A stretch of 64,000 nt of DNA, taken from NCBI RefSeq assembly GCF_018449695.1, contig NZ_JAAVUY010000006.1:62001-126000 (forward strand). Reading direction: 5' to 3'. Origin of the DNA: Bradyrhizobium sp. dw_411. GTDB taxonomy: Bacteria > Pseudomonadota > Alphaproteobacteria > Rhizobiales > Xanthobacteraceae. This document shows, piece after piece, positions 8,083 through 17,851 of this stretch; position 1 is the first letter of the stretch; every line of letters starts with the position of its first letter. The translations under genes were made by a program, and so were the position numbers. The notes under the pieces are model-generated. The model had not been told where the DNA came from and did not search any database. It worked only from the letters and a program-made list of their open reading frames with translations.

Positions 8083-8961
8083 TCAACTCAACACCCCCGC
8101 ATGCACCCACCATTGCGGGTGATCGAGCTGGATTTTCTGTGCCGCACGCTGCGCTTCGGCGGTGTTTTCAAAGATCGCAAAGCATGTCGCGCCCGATCCC
8201 GACATCCGCGCCAGCCAGGCGCCATTGGCGGCGTTGAGCGCCGCGATCACTTCAGTGATCACGGGCTGAATGCGCATCGCCGGGGCTTCGAGGTCGTTGG
8301 AACTTTCAGCGAGTGCGTCCACCCAGTCCTCGACTGAGGCGCCTGCCTCGGGCCACGTGGGCGCCTGGATGATGTCGCTAAAACCGACCAGCAGTTCGCC
8401 GTTGCGCAAGCCCAGCGCGCTGAACACGTCCTTGGTCGCGACCGCGACGCGCGGATTCACCATCACGCAGGGCATTTTCGGCAGGCTCAGCGGCAGCAGG
8501 TTTTCGCCGACGCCGGTCATGTCGCAGGGCTGCGACGCCAGACACACCGGCACATCGGCGCCGGTCAGCAATGCGACTTCCAGCAGCCTGTCGTCATCGA
8601 GCGCAAGGCCGTTGAGCTTTGCCAGCAGGCGCAGCGCCGCCGCCGCGTCGGCCGAACCACCGCCGATCCCGGCAGCGACCGGCAACACCTTGTCGAGGGT
8701 GAAACTGCCGGCCTTCAGATCGGCCACGCGCTCGCCCAGCAATCGCGCCGCCTTGAGCACCAGATTGTCGGCGGTCTCGCCGCACGCGCTCGCGAGCGGT
8801 CCGATGGTGGTGAGATCAAGGCCCGGCCCAGGCGTCAGGCTGAGGCGATCGGCGCAATCGGCGAATGCCACCAGGCTTTCCAGATCGTGATAGCCATCAA
8901 CGCGGCGCCCAACCACCCGAAGGGTCAGGTTGACCTTGGCACGCGCCTCTTCGATCAGCAT
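8083..8961 (-). CDS. ispE: 4-(cytidine 5'-diphospho)-2-C-methyl-D-erythritol kinase
   Basis: This GHMP kinase phosphorylates CDP-methylerythritol in the MEP pathway of isoprenoid precursor synthesis. The 292-residue product has the N-terminal ARAKVNLTLRVVGRRVDGYH motif near residue 6, the GHMP ATP loop LPVAAGIGGGSADAAAALR near residue 90, and the C-terminal ARMSGSGATCFAIF near residue 255. It lies on the opposite strand, next to the polyprenyl synthase gene that uses MEP-derived precursors. Its start is 18 bases after the stop of the upstream TPR gene, so the two are probably cotranscribed. Confidence 0.95.
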   Translation of the reverse strand: MLIEEARAKVNLTLRVVGRRVDGYHDLESLVAFADCADRLSLTPGPGLDLTTIGPLASACGETADNLVLKAARLLGERVADLKAGSFTLDKVLPVAAGIGGGSADAAAALRLLAKLNGLALDDDRLLEVALLTGADVPVCLASQPCDMTGVGENLLPLSLPKMPCVMVNPRVAVATKDVFSALGLRNGELLVGFSDIIQAPTWPEAGASVEDWVDALAESSNDLEAPAMRIQPVITEVIAALNAANGAWLARMSGSGATCFAIFENTAEAQRAAQKIQLDHPQWWVHAGVLS

Positions 8962-8979
8962 TGGCGACCAGCCCTTCGA

Positions 8980-10767
8980 TCAGCCGCCCTTGCCGTCTTC
9001 TTTTTTCTTGTCCGCGGAAGCCGCCGACGAGGAGGCGTCGTCGGGCAGGCCGTTTTCGATCTTGGCTTCGATCTTCGGCAGATCCTCCGGCTCGGGCTTG
9101 AGGTCGCGGGCATGCGCCCACTGGAATTTCGCTTCCAGCGTGCGGCCGATGCGCCAATAGGCGTCGCCAAGATGGTCGTTGATGGTCGGATCTTCGGGCT
9201 TGAGATCGATCGCACGCTCGAGATTCTTCACCGCATCCTCGTAATTGCCGATGCGGTAATAGGCCCAGCCCAGCGAGTCCACGATATAACCGTCATCCGG
9301 GCGCTGATCGACGGCGCGCTTGATCAGCTTCATGCCTTCGTCGAGGTTGATGCCCTGATCGATCCACGAGTAGCCGAGATAGTTCATGACATGCGGCTGC
9401 TCGGGCTGCAGCTCGAGCGCCTTGCGCATATCCGCTTCGGCCTTGCTCCACTGCTTGGAACGCTCCTCGCAGATGCCACGGTAGTAATAGTAGATCGCGC
9501 TGGTCTTGTCGGCGTTATCCGGCAAGGCGTTGATGCCCTGCGTGTAGGTCACGGCGCAATCGGCGAACTTCTTGCGGCCGCGCTCGACATTGCCGAGCGC
9601 CATGATGGCTTCGAGATCCTTCGGATCTTCCGTCGTCACGGTTTTCAAAATCTTGATCGCCTCGTCGCTGCGGTCGGCGGCGTCGAGATTGGTCGCGAGC
9701 TGAATCTGCGCGTTGCGCTTCAGCGGCGAGGACGCCGGCATCCGCTCATAGACCTTGATCGCCATCGCCGGCTTCTTCACCGACTCGTAGAGATCGGCCA
9801 GCGACAACAGCGCCAGCGGATGATTGGGCGCGAGATACAGCGCGAGCTGCAGATAGACCAGCGCGAGATCCTCGCCGCCGCGGCGGGTCAGCGTCGCGCC
9901 AATACCATAAAGGGCCTCGGCAGCGCCGGTCTGCGGCGAATCCACCAGCGGCGACAGTTTCTTGCCGGCTTTGGTTTCGCGCAGGCCTTCCAGCACCAGC
10001 GGATGGCGCGGCAGTTTCTTGTCGAAGGCTTCATAGATGGCGAGCGCCGCCGGATCATCCTTGTTGCGCGTCAGCCAGCGCGCATAGTCGTCGGCGACAC
10101 GCAGCATGGAATCGTCGAGCTTGTAGGCGCGCTCCAGACGCACGCCGGCGTCCTTGTCCTTGCCCGCGAGCTCCAGGATCATGCCGGTGTGCAGGTCCTT
10201 GAACAGCGGGTACCATTCCGGACCGGTCAGCTTGTCGATGTTGGCGACCGCCGCCTTGGCGTCGCCGCCGCCGTAAGCGGCCCAGCCCGACAGCAGCGTC
10301 GCGACCAGATCGGTAATCGGCCCGCGAATCGACTGGTTGATGTTGCTCTGCGCGCTCGCATATTTCTTCTGCTTCAGATCGCGCACGCCGATCACGAGAC
10401 GGGCGACGCGATTGGTTTTGTCGATCGTCAGAATCCGGTCGGCGAGCTTGACGGCTTCCTCGATGTCGCCATCCGCGAGCGAGGAGATGAAGGCCCGATC
10501 CAGCAATTCATTGTTCTTCGGATCGACGCGAAGCGCGGAGCGATAGAACGTCGCCGCCGAAGCGGCGTCGCGCTCCACGCTGGCATGGCGGGCGGCCAGA
10601 TAGCTGCCCGACACCGTCATCGATTTCATATCGCGGCCGGAAGGGAATTGCGCGGAGTTGTCAGCCGGATGATCGGGGGTCTGCGCCGAAACCGAGCCGG
10701 GCAGCGCCAGCGCGGTGAGGGCAAAAGCGGCGATCGTCCAGCGATTCAAACGAATGGAAAACATCAC
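8980..10767 (-). CDS. Exported tetratricopeptide-repeat protein
   Basis: The 595-residue product starts with a Sec-type signal (positive MMFSIRLNRW, hydrophobic core, cleavage near GSVSAQ, about residue 29). TPR-like helices fill most of the rest. Clear units include EADMRKALELQPEQPHVMNY near residue 445, then VDQRPDDGYIVDSLGWAYYR and VKNLERAIDLKPEDPTINDH. A Lys-rich tail (DKKKEDGKGG) ends it. TPR proteins are scaffolds; a periplasmic or outer-membrane-associated role is likely but the partner is unknown. It directly precedes ispE on the same strand. Confidence 0.88.
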   Translation of the reverse strand: MMFSIRLNRWTIAAFALTALALPGSVSAQTPDHPADNSAQFPSGRDMKSMTVSGSYLAARHASVERDAASAATFYRSALRVDPKNNELLDRAFISSLADGDIEEAVKLADRILTIDKTNRVARLVIGVRDLKQKKYASAQSNINQSIRGPITDLVATLLSGWAAYGGGDAKAAVANIDKLTGPEWYPLFKDLHTGMILELAGKDKDAGVRLERAYKLDDSMLRVADDYARWLTRNKDDPAALAIYEAFDKKLPRHPLVLEGLRETKAGKKLSPLVDSPQTGAAEALYGIGATLTRRGGEDLALVYLQLALYLAPNHPLALLSLADLYESVKKPAMAIKVYERMPASSPLKRNAQIQLATNLDAADRSDEAIKILKTVTTEDPKDLEAIMALGNVERGRKKFADCAVTYTQGINALPDNADKTSAIYYYYRGICEERSKQWSKAEADMRKALELQPEQPHVMNYLGYSWIDQGINLDEGMKLIKRAVDQRPDDGYIVDSLGWAYYRIGNYEDAVKNLERAIDLKPEDPTINDHLGDAYWRIGRTLEAKFQWAHARDLKPEPEDLPKIEAKIENGLPDDASSSAASADKKKEDGKGG

Positions 10768-11019
10768 GGTTCGCCCTAGCTCCAGGATTTACGGCAGGAT
10801 CTTACGATCAATCTCGAATGCGAACCCGATCGGCGGCATCAAGCCATGCGACAATGCCGCTTTTGGCGATCAACCGCAAGGATACGGGGTGACGAATCGA
10901 TCGGGGAAAAAGGCCCGGTGGCCGCCAATCCAGCCGACCTAGCCTGAAAACGCTTCCAGTGTGGCGGTATCGTGGCCGGATGGGGTGGGGGACGGCAGGG
11001 ACGGCTCACGCAATCGTGG

Positions 11020-12678
11020 TTACATCGCCTCGTAATTAGGCCCGCCACCGCCCTCCGGTGGAACCCAGGTGATGTTGCCGTTCGGGTCCTTGACGTCGCA
11101 GGTTTTGCAATGGACGCAATTCTGGGCGTTGATCTGGTAGCGCGGCCCCGCGGTCTCCTCGACCCATTCATAAACACCGGCCGGGCAATAGCGGTTCGAC
11201 GGGCCGGCAAAGACATCGTGCTCGGAAGTCTTTTGCAGATTGAGGTCAGCGACCTTCAGATGAACCGGCTGATCCTCTTCGTGGTTGGTATTGGAGAGGA
11301 ACACCGACGAGAGCTTGTCGAAGGTGAGCTTGCCGTCAGGCTTCGGCGGCGCGATCGGCGCATGCGCCTTGGCCGGATCGAGCGTCTTGCGGTCGGGCTT
11401 GGCATGCGACTGCGTTCCGAACAGCGAGAAGCCGAGCGTGTTGCACCACATATCGATGCCGCCAAGCGCCACGCCGATGATCGTGCCGAATTTCGACCAT
11501 AGCGGCTTGACGTTGCGGACCCGGTGCAGGTCCTTGCCGACAGGCGAATCCCGCCACGCATTCTCGTAGTCGACCAATTCATCATTGGCGCGGCCGGCCT
11601 TGAGCGCGGCGACGACGTGTTCGGCCACCAGCATGCCGCTCCCCATCGCGTTATGCACGCCCTTGATGCGCGGCACGTTTACAAAGCCCGCGGCGCAGCC
11701 GATCAGCGCGCCGCCGGCAAAGCTCAGGCGCGGCACCGACTGATAGCCGCCCTCGGTGATCGCGCGCGCGCCATAGGCCAGCCGCTTGCCGCCCTCGAAC
11801 AGCGTGCGGATCGCCGGATGAGTCTTGAAGCGCTGGAATTCATCGAACGGCGACAGATAAGGGTCGTCGTAATTGAGATGCACGACAAAGCCGATCGCGA
11901 CCAGATTATCGTCGTAATGATAAAGGAAGGAGCCACCGCCGGTCGAATTGTTCAGCGGCCAGCCGAACGAATGCTGGATCAGACCTTTTTGGTGCTTGGC
12001 CGGATCGATCTGCCAGACCTCCTTGAGGCCGATGCCGAATTTCGGCGGCTCGCTCTTGGCATCGAGCGAAAACTTCGCGATCAGTTGCTTGGTCAGGCTG
12101 CCGCGCGCGCCTTCGGCGAACAGCGTGTACTTGCCGAGCAATTCCATGCCGCGGGTGAACGAATCCTTGTGCGAGCCGTCCTTGGCGATTCCCATATCGC
12201 CGGTCGCGATGCCGCGCACTGCGCCGCTCTCGTCGTAGAGCACTTCGGCTGCCGCAAAGCCCGGATAGATTTCGACGCCGAGCGCCTCAGCCTTTGGCGC
12301 CAGCCAGCGGCAGACACTGCCCAGCGAGCCGATAAAACAATGATGGTTGTCCATCAGCGGCGGCATCATGAAATTAGGCAGCGAAATCGCCGAACTCTCA
12401 GTCATCCAGTAGAACTTGTCGACCTGGACCTGTGCCTTCAGCGGACACTCGGCGTCTTCACGCCAATCCGGAATGAGTTTATCGAGCGACACGGGATCGA
12501 TCACCGCGCCGGACAGAATATGCGCGCCGACTTCGGAGCCCTTCTCGACCACCACGATCGATAGATCGGCGTTGAGCTGCTTCAGCCGGATCGCGGCCGC
12601 AAGGCCGGACGGTCCGGCGCCGACGATCACGACGTCGAACTCCATGGATTCGCGTGGCGGCAATTCTTCGGTGCTCAT
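11020..12678 (-). CDS. Electron transfer flavoprotein-ubiquinone oxidoreductase
   Basis: ETF-QO passes electrons from reduced ETF (fatty-acid and amino-acid dehydrogenases) to ubiquinone at the membrane. The 552-residue product has the FAD dinucleotide-binding motif VVIVGAGPSGLAAAIRL near residue 15. The C-terminal 4Fe-4S ligands are one Cys in RYCPAGVYEW near residue 495 and three in QNCVHCKTCDVKDPNGNI near residue 520. Family landmarks such as HSFGWPLN and GGGSFLYHY are present. Length matches the family. It stands alone between the TPR gene and the divergent UDG gene, with no ETF genes beside it. Confidence 0.96.
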   Translation of the reverse strand: MSTEELPPRESMEFDVVIVGAGPSGLAAAIRLKQLNADLSIVVVEKGSEVGAHILSGAVIDPVSLDKLIPDWREDAECPLKAQVQVDKFYWMTESSAISLPNFMMPPLMDNHHCFIGSLGSVCRWLAPKAEALGVEIYPGFAAAEVLYDESGAVRGIATGDMGIAKDGSHKDSFTRGMELLGKYTLFAEGARGSLTKQLIAKFSLDAKSEPPKFGIGLKEVWQIDPAKHQKGLIQHSFGWPLNNSTGGGSFLYHYDDNLVAIGFVVHLNYDDPYLSPFDEFQRFKTHPAIRTLFEGGKRLAYGARAITEGGYQSVPRLSFAGGALIGCAAGFVNVPRIKGVHNAMGSGMLVAEHVVAALKAGRANDELVDYENAWRDSPVGKDLHRVRNVKPLWSKFGTIIGVALGGIDMWCNTLGFSLFGTQSHAKPDRKTLDPAKAHAPIAPPKPDGKLTFDKLSSVFLSNTNHEEDQPVHLKVADLNLQKTSEHDVFAGPSNRYCPAGVYEWVEETAGPRYQINAQNCVHCKTCDVKDPNGNITWVPPEGGGGPNYEAM

Positions 12679-12823
12679 GATCTGGTCTCAGCCCGGTTTA
12701 GAACGTTTCCGAGGATGGTTTGTTTCCGATTTTTGGACCAAGAACAACCATGGAATGTGCAGTTATGCGTTTCGCTGCGGTGCGGTCCGCACTAGAATAG
12801 CCCGATGCTCCTGATATCGCGCC

Positions 12824-13657
12824 ATGACGCCTGATCCCGCCCCCACGCTCCGGCAGTTGCTGACCTTTTATCTGGAGGCCGGGGTCGACTGTGCGCTGAC
12901 GGAAGAACCGGTCAACCGGCTCTCCGATCCCGAACTCGCGCCTGTAGCCCAGCAAGTCGATGCTCCGAAGTCCCAGAGAGCACTCCCCGCGGCAATGCCG
13001 GCTTCCGCGGCCGCCCCGGCCTCGCGTGGCGAGGTCGCGCCACCGCCGGAAGCCGCGATCGCAGCGGCGCGGGAAGCCGCGCGGACCGCGCCGTCGCTCG
13101 AGGCGTTGCGGGCCTTGCTGGAAAGTTTCGACGGCTGTGCGCTGAAGTTCACCGCCACGCGCATGGTGTTCGGCGACGGCAACCCGCAGGCGCGCGTGAT
13201 GTTTGTCGGCGAGGCGCCAGGACGCGAGGAAGACATCGAGGGCCTGCCTTTCGTCGGACGTTCGGGCAAGTTGCTGGATAGAATGATCGCCGCAATCGGG
13301 CTCGACCGCTCCAGCGCCTACATCTCCAATGTGATTGCGTGGCGGCCGCCGGGCAACCGCACGCCGACACCGCAGGAAACGCAGATCTGCCTGCCCTTCA
13401 TCCAGCGGCACATCGAACTGGTCAATCCGGATGTGCTGGTGACGCTGGGCAATCCCTCGACCCAGACGCTGCTGTCGACGCGCGAAGGCATCATGAAAAC
13501 CCGCGGGCGCTGGTTCGACTACGACACCGGCACGCGCGTGATCAAGGCAATCGCGACCTTCCACCCGGCCTATCTGCTGCGCTCGCCATCCTACAAGCGC
13601 ATGTCGTGGCAGGACCTGCGCGCCATCGCCAAAGCGCTGGAGCAGGCGCCTTCTTAA
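12824..13657 (+). CDS. Uracil-DNA glycosylase, family-4-like with incomplete Fe-S cysteines
   Basis: The 277-residue product has the family-4 UDG core: VGEAPGREEDIEGLPFVGRS near residue 127, ISNVIAWRPPGNRTPTP near residue 167, and TFHPAYLLRSPSYKR near residue 245. Family 4 enzymes normally bind a 4Fe-4S cluster with four Cys. Here only Cys105 and Cys189 align; the other two positions are Phe102 and Trp173. The N-terminal 90 residues are a low-complexity Ala/Pro linker. An atypical broad-specificity UDG class has been described from Bradyrhizobium diazoefficiens (from memory, unchecked), and this may belong to it. The role is base-excision repair of deaminated cytosine. Confidence 0.88.
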   Translation: MTPDPAPTLRQLLTFYLEAGVDCALTEEPVNRLSDPELAPVAQQVDAPKSQRALPAAMPASAAAPASRGEVAPPPEAAIAAAREAARTAPSLEALRALLESFDGCALKFTATRMVFGDGNPQARVMFVGEAPGREEDIEGLPFVGRSGKLLDRMIAAIGLDRSSAYISNVIAWRPPGNRTPTPQETQICLPFIQRHIELVNPDVLVTLGNPSTQTLLSTREGIMKTRGRWFDYDTGTRVIKAIATFHPAYLLRSPSYKRMSWQDLRAIAKALEQAPS

Positions 13658-13669
13658 GGCATCTCGAAA

Positions 13670-15178
13670 TTAAGGCGTTTTGGGCCGCACAATGGCCCAG
13701 CCGACCCGCAACAGCGGCTGGCGGCCATTCACCAGCCATTCGAACGCCCGCGGCACTTCGGGCACCAGGCCGGGAAATTGCTTGGCGATATCGGGTGGCG
13801 GCGTGCCGGCGGTGTCGGAGGCGCGCCACACCACAACCCCGCCGGTCTCATTGAACTTGGCCGCATTCAGCCATGGTGTGCGTTGCGGCTCCGCGGCGAG
13901 AAACAGATGCGGGCGCGCCGAATCCAGCGTGATCAAGCTCGCCAACTCGGCATCGCCGCTCACCGCGCGGAGCCGCTGGCTGGTCCGCCGCACAAAGCTG
14001 TCATCGAAGAAACGCCCCATCGCACTCGCGGGCAGCGACGTCGCGACTTCGCCGGTTCCGGTCCAGGGCAGCAAGAGCGTCGCCGCAATGACCGCAAGCG
14101 CGGGCGCAACGATGGCCGCGGCCCAGATCGTGCGCAACACGCGCTGGCGCCGCAGTTGCACCAAATCGCCGGTCGCAACAATCGCGGCCAGTCCCGACAT
14201 TAACAACACGATGCCGGCACCGCCGACGACACGGTCAAGATTCAACAGGCCGGAGATCAGACTTCCCGCCAGCGCGGGAGCGATGGCAAAGAAATAGACG
14301 AAATTGCGCGCCAGCGGCGCCACCGGCGGCCGGAAAATGATCGGCGCGTCTTCCGGGTTGCGGATGAACCAGCCAGAGTTGAATATCACCAGAGCGATGA
14401 TGCCGGATATTGCGAGCAGCAGGCCGCCGAGCAGCCAGCCCCAGCGCAGTGCCCTTGCGCTGAGATCAGCGACATCAGGCCAATGCGGCAGCGCCAGCGT
14501 ATCGGCGCGGATCAGCCATATAATATAGGGCAGCGCCAGCACGAGAATCACCAACAATGCGAACAGCGGATCGAACGACGTCAACACGCGCCGTCCGCGT
14601 GCGGTGGCGAGCGCAAATCCGGCGACCAGTATCAAGAGGCCGATCGCGGCAGGCGTGGTCAACAGCAGCAATCCGGCTTCGATCGACCACGCGAACCAAG
14701 CGTTGCGCCGGTTCTGGCCGATGATCTGCCAGGAATGCAGTAACAACAGCGACCACAGCGGGCGCGCCAGCACGAGGGGCCCGAATTCAACGCCGGGGGA
14801 GCTGAACGCCACCACCGTCATCGTCAGCAACACCGCGAGCACCGCCTGTTGTCCGCCGACCACCGCGCGCGCCAGCAGAAAAAGCGCCCAGAACGTCGCG
14901 ACCGAACACAGCTGCGCCAGCAGATAAACGCCAAAGATGTGATTGCCCGCGGCCCGAAACGCGATGTCGGCAAGCCAGAATGCCAGCGGCGGGCCCAAAT
15001 CTGTCCCGACCTGATATTCCCGGCCATAGGCCAGCACCATGGCCAGATCGCCGGGCGGGCTTCGATAAAGCAGCATCGGCAGGATCAGCCACAGCCCCGC
15101 CTGGAGCAACACCACGATCCAGACGATCAGCCGCGGCCGGGCGCGAATCAGTTCGACAATCAGGGAGGTGAAACGCAT
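13670..15178 (-). CDS. GT39-like multispanning membrane protein
   Basis: The 502-residue product has about ten hydrophobic segments between residues 15 and 370, then a soluble C-terminal domain. The N-terminal loop carries PPGDLAMVLAYGREYQVGTD and GPPLAFWLADIAFRAAG, the place where GT-C enzymes of the PMT/ArnT type keep acidic catalytic residues. It therefore resembles family 39 glycosyltransferases that use lipid-linked sugars at the periplasmic face. Sugar and acceptor are unknown. It is convergent with the UDG gene, with 12 bases between the stops. Confidence 0.75.
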   Translation of the reverse strand: MRFTSLIVELIRARPRLIVWIVVLLQAGLWLILPMLLYRSPPGDLAMVLAYGREYQVGTDLGPPLAFWLADIAFRAAGNHIFGVYLLAQLCSVATFWALFLLARAVVGGQQAVLAVLLTMTVVAFSSPGVEFGPLVLARPLWSLLLLHSWQIIGQNRRNAWFAWSIEAGLLLLTTPAAIGLLILVAGFALATARGRRVLTSFDPLFALLVILVLALPYIIWLIRADTLALPHWPDVADLSARALRWGWLLGGLLLAISGIIALVIFNSGWFIRNPEDAPIIFRPPVAPLARNFVYFFAIAPALAGSLISGLLNLDRVVGGAGIVLLMSGLAAIVATGDLVQLRRQRVLRTIWAAAIVAPALAVIAATLLLPWTGTGEVATSLPASAMGRFFDDSFVRRTSQRLRAVSGDAELASLITLDSARPHLFLAAEPQRTPWLNAAKFNETGGVVVWRASDTAGTPPPDIAKQFPGLVPEVPRAFEWLVNGRQPLLRVGWAIVRPKTP

Positions 15179-15337
15179 GAGGCGGCTGGATCACTTTGAC
15201 ACGAACTGACCGGCAGCAACGTTTCCCATCCGGAGCAACGACGTCTGCGTCGTGTCACAGGGATGAGGACCAACGTTTTGCCCTGGTCGAGGTAACGGCA
15301 ACGGTAATAAAGCGCGTGAGCCACTGAGGCAACTGCC

Positions 15338-16081
15338 TCACATGCCGGCCGGAATCTCGAAATCGAGCTGCGTTTCCATCGCGGTAATCGCGGTTTCGAC
15401 CGTCCCCGGCCGATGTTTTTCCCGTGCGGCCACGACAGGCGCAAAGTAGCGGCGGTGATGCACCGTGGGGCCGAGGCGGTTCAGCGCGGCGAGATGCTCG
15501 GGCACGCCATAGCCCTTGTGGGTCTCGAAACCATAACCGGGGCAATCCTGCGCCAATTTGCACATAAGCCGGTCGCGCGACACTTTGGCGATGATCGAGG
15601 CCGCCGCGATCGAGAGCACCAGCCCGTCGCCGCCGATCACAGCGTCGCAATCGCAGGACGTATCGAGCCGGTCGCGGCCATCGACGAACACGTGTTTGGG
15701 CATTTCAGGCAAGGCATGCACGGCACGCTTAAGCGCCCACAGCGACGCGCGCAAAATATTGTCACGCTCGATCCGCGCCGGAGACGCGAAGGCGACCGCA
15801 AATGACGCGGTTGCGCAAATTTCCTCGAACAGTTCCTCGCGGCGTTCTGCCGACAGCCGTTTGGAATCGTCGATGCCTTTGGGAATCCGCTTGGGATCGA
15901 GCACCACGGCCGCGGCAACCACCGGCCCGGCCAATGGACCGCGTCCGGCCTCATCGCAGCCGGCTACCGGCCAGACGCCGCGCTTGATCAGCGCGCGCTC
16001 ACGGCGAAAGCTCGGCCGCGCGACCGCGATTACGCCCTTCGGCAGTTTGGCCGGATCTTTTTTGGATTTTTCGCGAATCAT
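15338..16081 (-). CDS. rnhB: Ribonuclease HII
   Basis: RNase HII cuts at ribonucleotides in DNA and in RNA-DNA hybrids. From the ATG at 16081 ([13 protein letters not shown]) the product is about 247 residues; an upstream ATG at 16114 is less likely. The DEAGRG active-site motif lies in [20 protein letters not shown] near residue 42, [12 protein letters not shown] near residue 71, and the third acidic residue in [10 protein letters not shown] near residue 130. [12 protein letters not shown] completes the family pattern. An Arg/Lys-rich N-terminal extension is typical of rhizobial RnhB. Confidence 0.95.
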   Translation of the reverse strand: MIREKSKKDPAKLPKGVIAVARPSFRRERALIKRGVWPVAGCDEAGRGPLAGPVVAAAVVLDPKRIPKGIDDSKRLSAERREELFEEICATASFAVAFASPARIERDNILRASLWALKRAVHALPEMPKHVFVDGRDRLDTSCDCDAVIGGDGLVLSIAAASIIAKVSRDRLMCKLAQDCPGYGFETHKGYGVPEHLAALNRLGPTVHHRRYFAPVVAAREKHRPGTVETAITAMETQLDFEIPAGM

Positions 16082-16194
16082 GCCGGGATGGTGCGCATGC
16101 AACCGTCCCCGCACAACGGGAAAATTTAGCTATGCCCGTTGTTCACGGCGCCATTTCCTGGTCGAGAGAAATACCGACCGCGCATTGCGGCGGC

Positions 16195-16650
16195 TCAGTC
16201 CGGCAAATGAACCCGCCGATCCTCGCCCACCTCGATACCGGGCGCGACCACGACTTCCCAGGGATGGTTATCGGGATCGGCGAAATACCCGGAATAGCCG
16301 CCGTAATCGGTCGTTTGCGCGGGCTTGAGCAGCGACGCGCCTTTTGAGATCGCAAAATCCAGCACCACATCGACCTCTTCTGGGGTGCGGCAGTTCCAGG
16401 CCAATGTCATCCCGCGAAAGGCCCGCGGCCGCGGTTGGCCGGGAAGTGTGACGTCATGCGCCAGTTCGTCCCACGGGAACAGCCCGATAGCAGCGCCGCC
16501 GGTCTCGAAGAACGCGACGAGCTCGCCAGTTGCCTTGAATTTTCGCGCAAAGCCGAGCGCTTCATAAAACGCGATGCTGGCGCGCATGTTGCTGACGCCG
16601 AGCGTCACCATGGTCAGTCGCGCGACCGGTTGAGGCGGCTTCTCGTTCAT
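16195..16650 (-). CDS. VOC (glyoxalase/bleomycin-resistance-like) family protein
   Basis: The 151-residue product starts MNEKPPQPVARLTMVTLGV and has the paired beta-alpha-beta-beta-beta layout of VOC proteins. SNMRASIAFYEALGF is near residue 20 and YSGYFADPDNHPWEVV near residue 118. VOC members include lyases, dioxygenases and binding proteins, so function is open. It lies 14 bases after the stop of the radical SAM gene on the same strand and may be cotranscribed with it. Confidence 0.85.
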   Translation of the reverse strand: MNEKPPQPVARLTMVTLGVSNMRASIAFYEALGFARKFKATGELVAFFETGGAAIGLFPWDELAHDVTLPGQPRPRAFRGMTLAWNCRTPEEVDVVLDFAISKGASLLKPAQTTDYGGYSGYFADPDNHPWEVVVAPGIEVGEDRRVHLPD

Positions 16651-16664
16651 CTGTTAATCCCACG

Positions 16665-17828
16665 CTAGAACAAACTCAATTGTTGGCCGCTCCGCTTGGG
16701 CCTTGCGAAATGATCCGTGGTCAGTTTCGAGCGCCGCTTGTTGAGCCCGAGCTTTTCGCAGGCGATTTCGAACCGGCGTCCGATCATCCAGGCCATCGGT
16801 CCGGTCCCCTTCATGCGGGTTCCCCATTGTGAATCATAATCGCGGCCCCCGCGCATGTCGCGGATCAGCGTGAAGACGTGGCGGTAGCGATCGGGATAAT
16901 TCGCCATCAGCCATTCGCGGAAGAGATCGCGCACTTCCAGCGGCAGCCGCAGCAGCACGTAGCTCGCTTCCTTGACGCCGGCATGCGCCGCCGCATCGAG
17001 AATGCGCTCGATCTCGGAATCGTTGAGTGCCGGGATGACCGGCGCGACCATCACCGTGGTTGGAATTCCGGCTTCGGATAATTGCCGCAACGCTTCGAGC
17101 CGTTTTGCCGGCGTCGAGGCGCGCGGCTCCATCGTCCGCGCGAGCTGTGGATCGAGCGTCGTCACCGACAGCGCCACCTTGGCGAGATTGCGCTTGGCCA
17201 TCCGCGCCAGAATATCGATATCGCGCGTCACCAGTGCCGACTTGGTAACGATGCCGACCGGGTGCGAAGCCCGCTCCAGCACTTCGAGAATGCCGCGCAT
17301 GATCTTCCGCTCGCGCTCGATCGGCTGGTAGGGATCGGTATTGGTGCCGATCGCGATCATGCGGGGTTCGTAACCCTGCGCCGCCAGTTCCTTTTCCAGA
17401 AGCGCCGGCGCGTCCGGCTTGGCGAATAATTTGGATTCGAAGTCCAGCCCCGGCGACAGCCCGAGATAGGCGTGAGTCGGCCGCGCAAAGCAGTAGACAC
17501 AGCCATGCTCGCAGCCCCGGTAGGGATTGATCGAGCGGTCAAAGCCGATATCGGGCGACTCGTTCCGGGAGATCACCTTGCGCGCGGTATCGAGCGCGAC
17601 CGTGGTCTTGAACGGCGGCAATTCGTCGAGACTCTGCCAGCCGTCGTCGAATGCGACGCGGGCTTCGGCCTCGAAGCGGCCGCTGTCGTTGGATTGGGCG
17701 CCGCGGCCGCGCCGCCGTTCGCGATCGATCGCGACCGCCAATTCGGGAAAAGGAGAAGATGCACCCGCCGGCTCGGAGGGCGCCGTGACCGGCGGGTGCT
17801 TGAGGGCATGTGAGGATGCTCGGCTCAT
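16665..17828 (-). CDS. PA0069-family radical SAM protein (spore photoproduct lyase-like)
   Basis: About 387 residues from the ATG at 17828 (MSRASSHALKHPP); an ATG at 17846 adds six residues. The 4Fe-4S radical SAM motif is YRGCEHGCVYCFARP near residue 105 (C-x3-C-x2-C). Other family stretches are AIGTNTDPYQPIERERKIMR and VTKSALVTRDIDIL. PA0069/Rv2578c-type proteins resemble SplB, which repairs UV-made spore photoproduct, but no substrate is established. A GAAC-N7-GAAC direct repeat, the alphaproteobacterial LexA operator form, lies 24 bases upstream of the ATG. This points to DNA-damage induction and a repair role, which is inference. Confidence 0.9.
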   Translation of the reverse strand: MSRASSHALKHPPVTAPSEPAGASSPFPELAVAIDRERRRGRGAQSNDSGRFEAEARVAFDDGWQSLDELPPFKTTVALDTARKVISRNESPDIGFDRSINPYRGCEHGCVYCFARPTHAYLGLSPGLDFESKLFAKPDAPALLEKELAAQGYEPRMIAIGTNTDPYQPIERERKIMRGILEVLERASHPVGIVTKSALVTRDIDILARMAKRNLAKVALSVTTLDPQLARTMEPRASTPAKRLEALRQLSEAGIPTTVMVAPVIPALNDSEIERILDAAAHAGVKEASYVLLRLPLEVRDLFREWLMANYPDRYRHVFTLIRDMRGGRDYDSQWGTRMKGTGPMAWMIGRRFEIACEKLGLNKRRSKLTTDHFARPKRSGQQLSLF

Positions 17829-17851
17829 GGTCTGTACATAGCACACGATAG

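Noticed and set aside
8887..10779. 630-codon plus-strand frame opposite the TPR gene
   Set aside because: It spans almost exactly the TPR gene in antisense. The sense frame has a signal peptide and TPR motifs; the antisense product has none.
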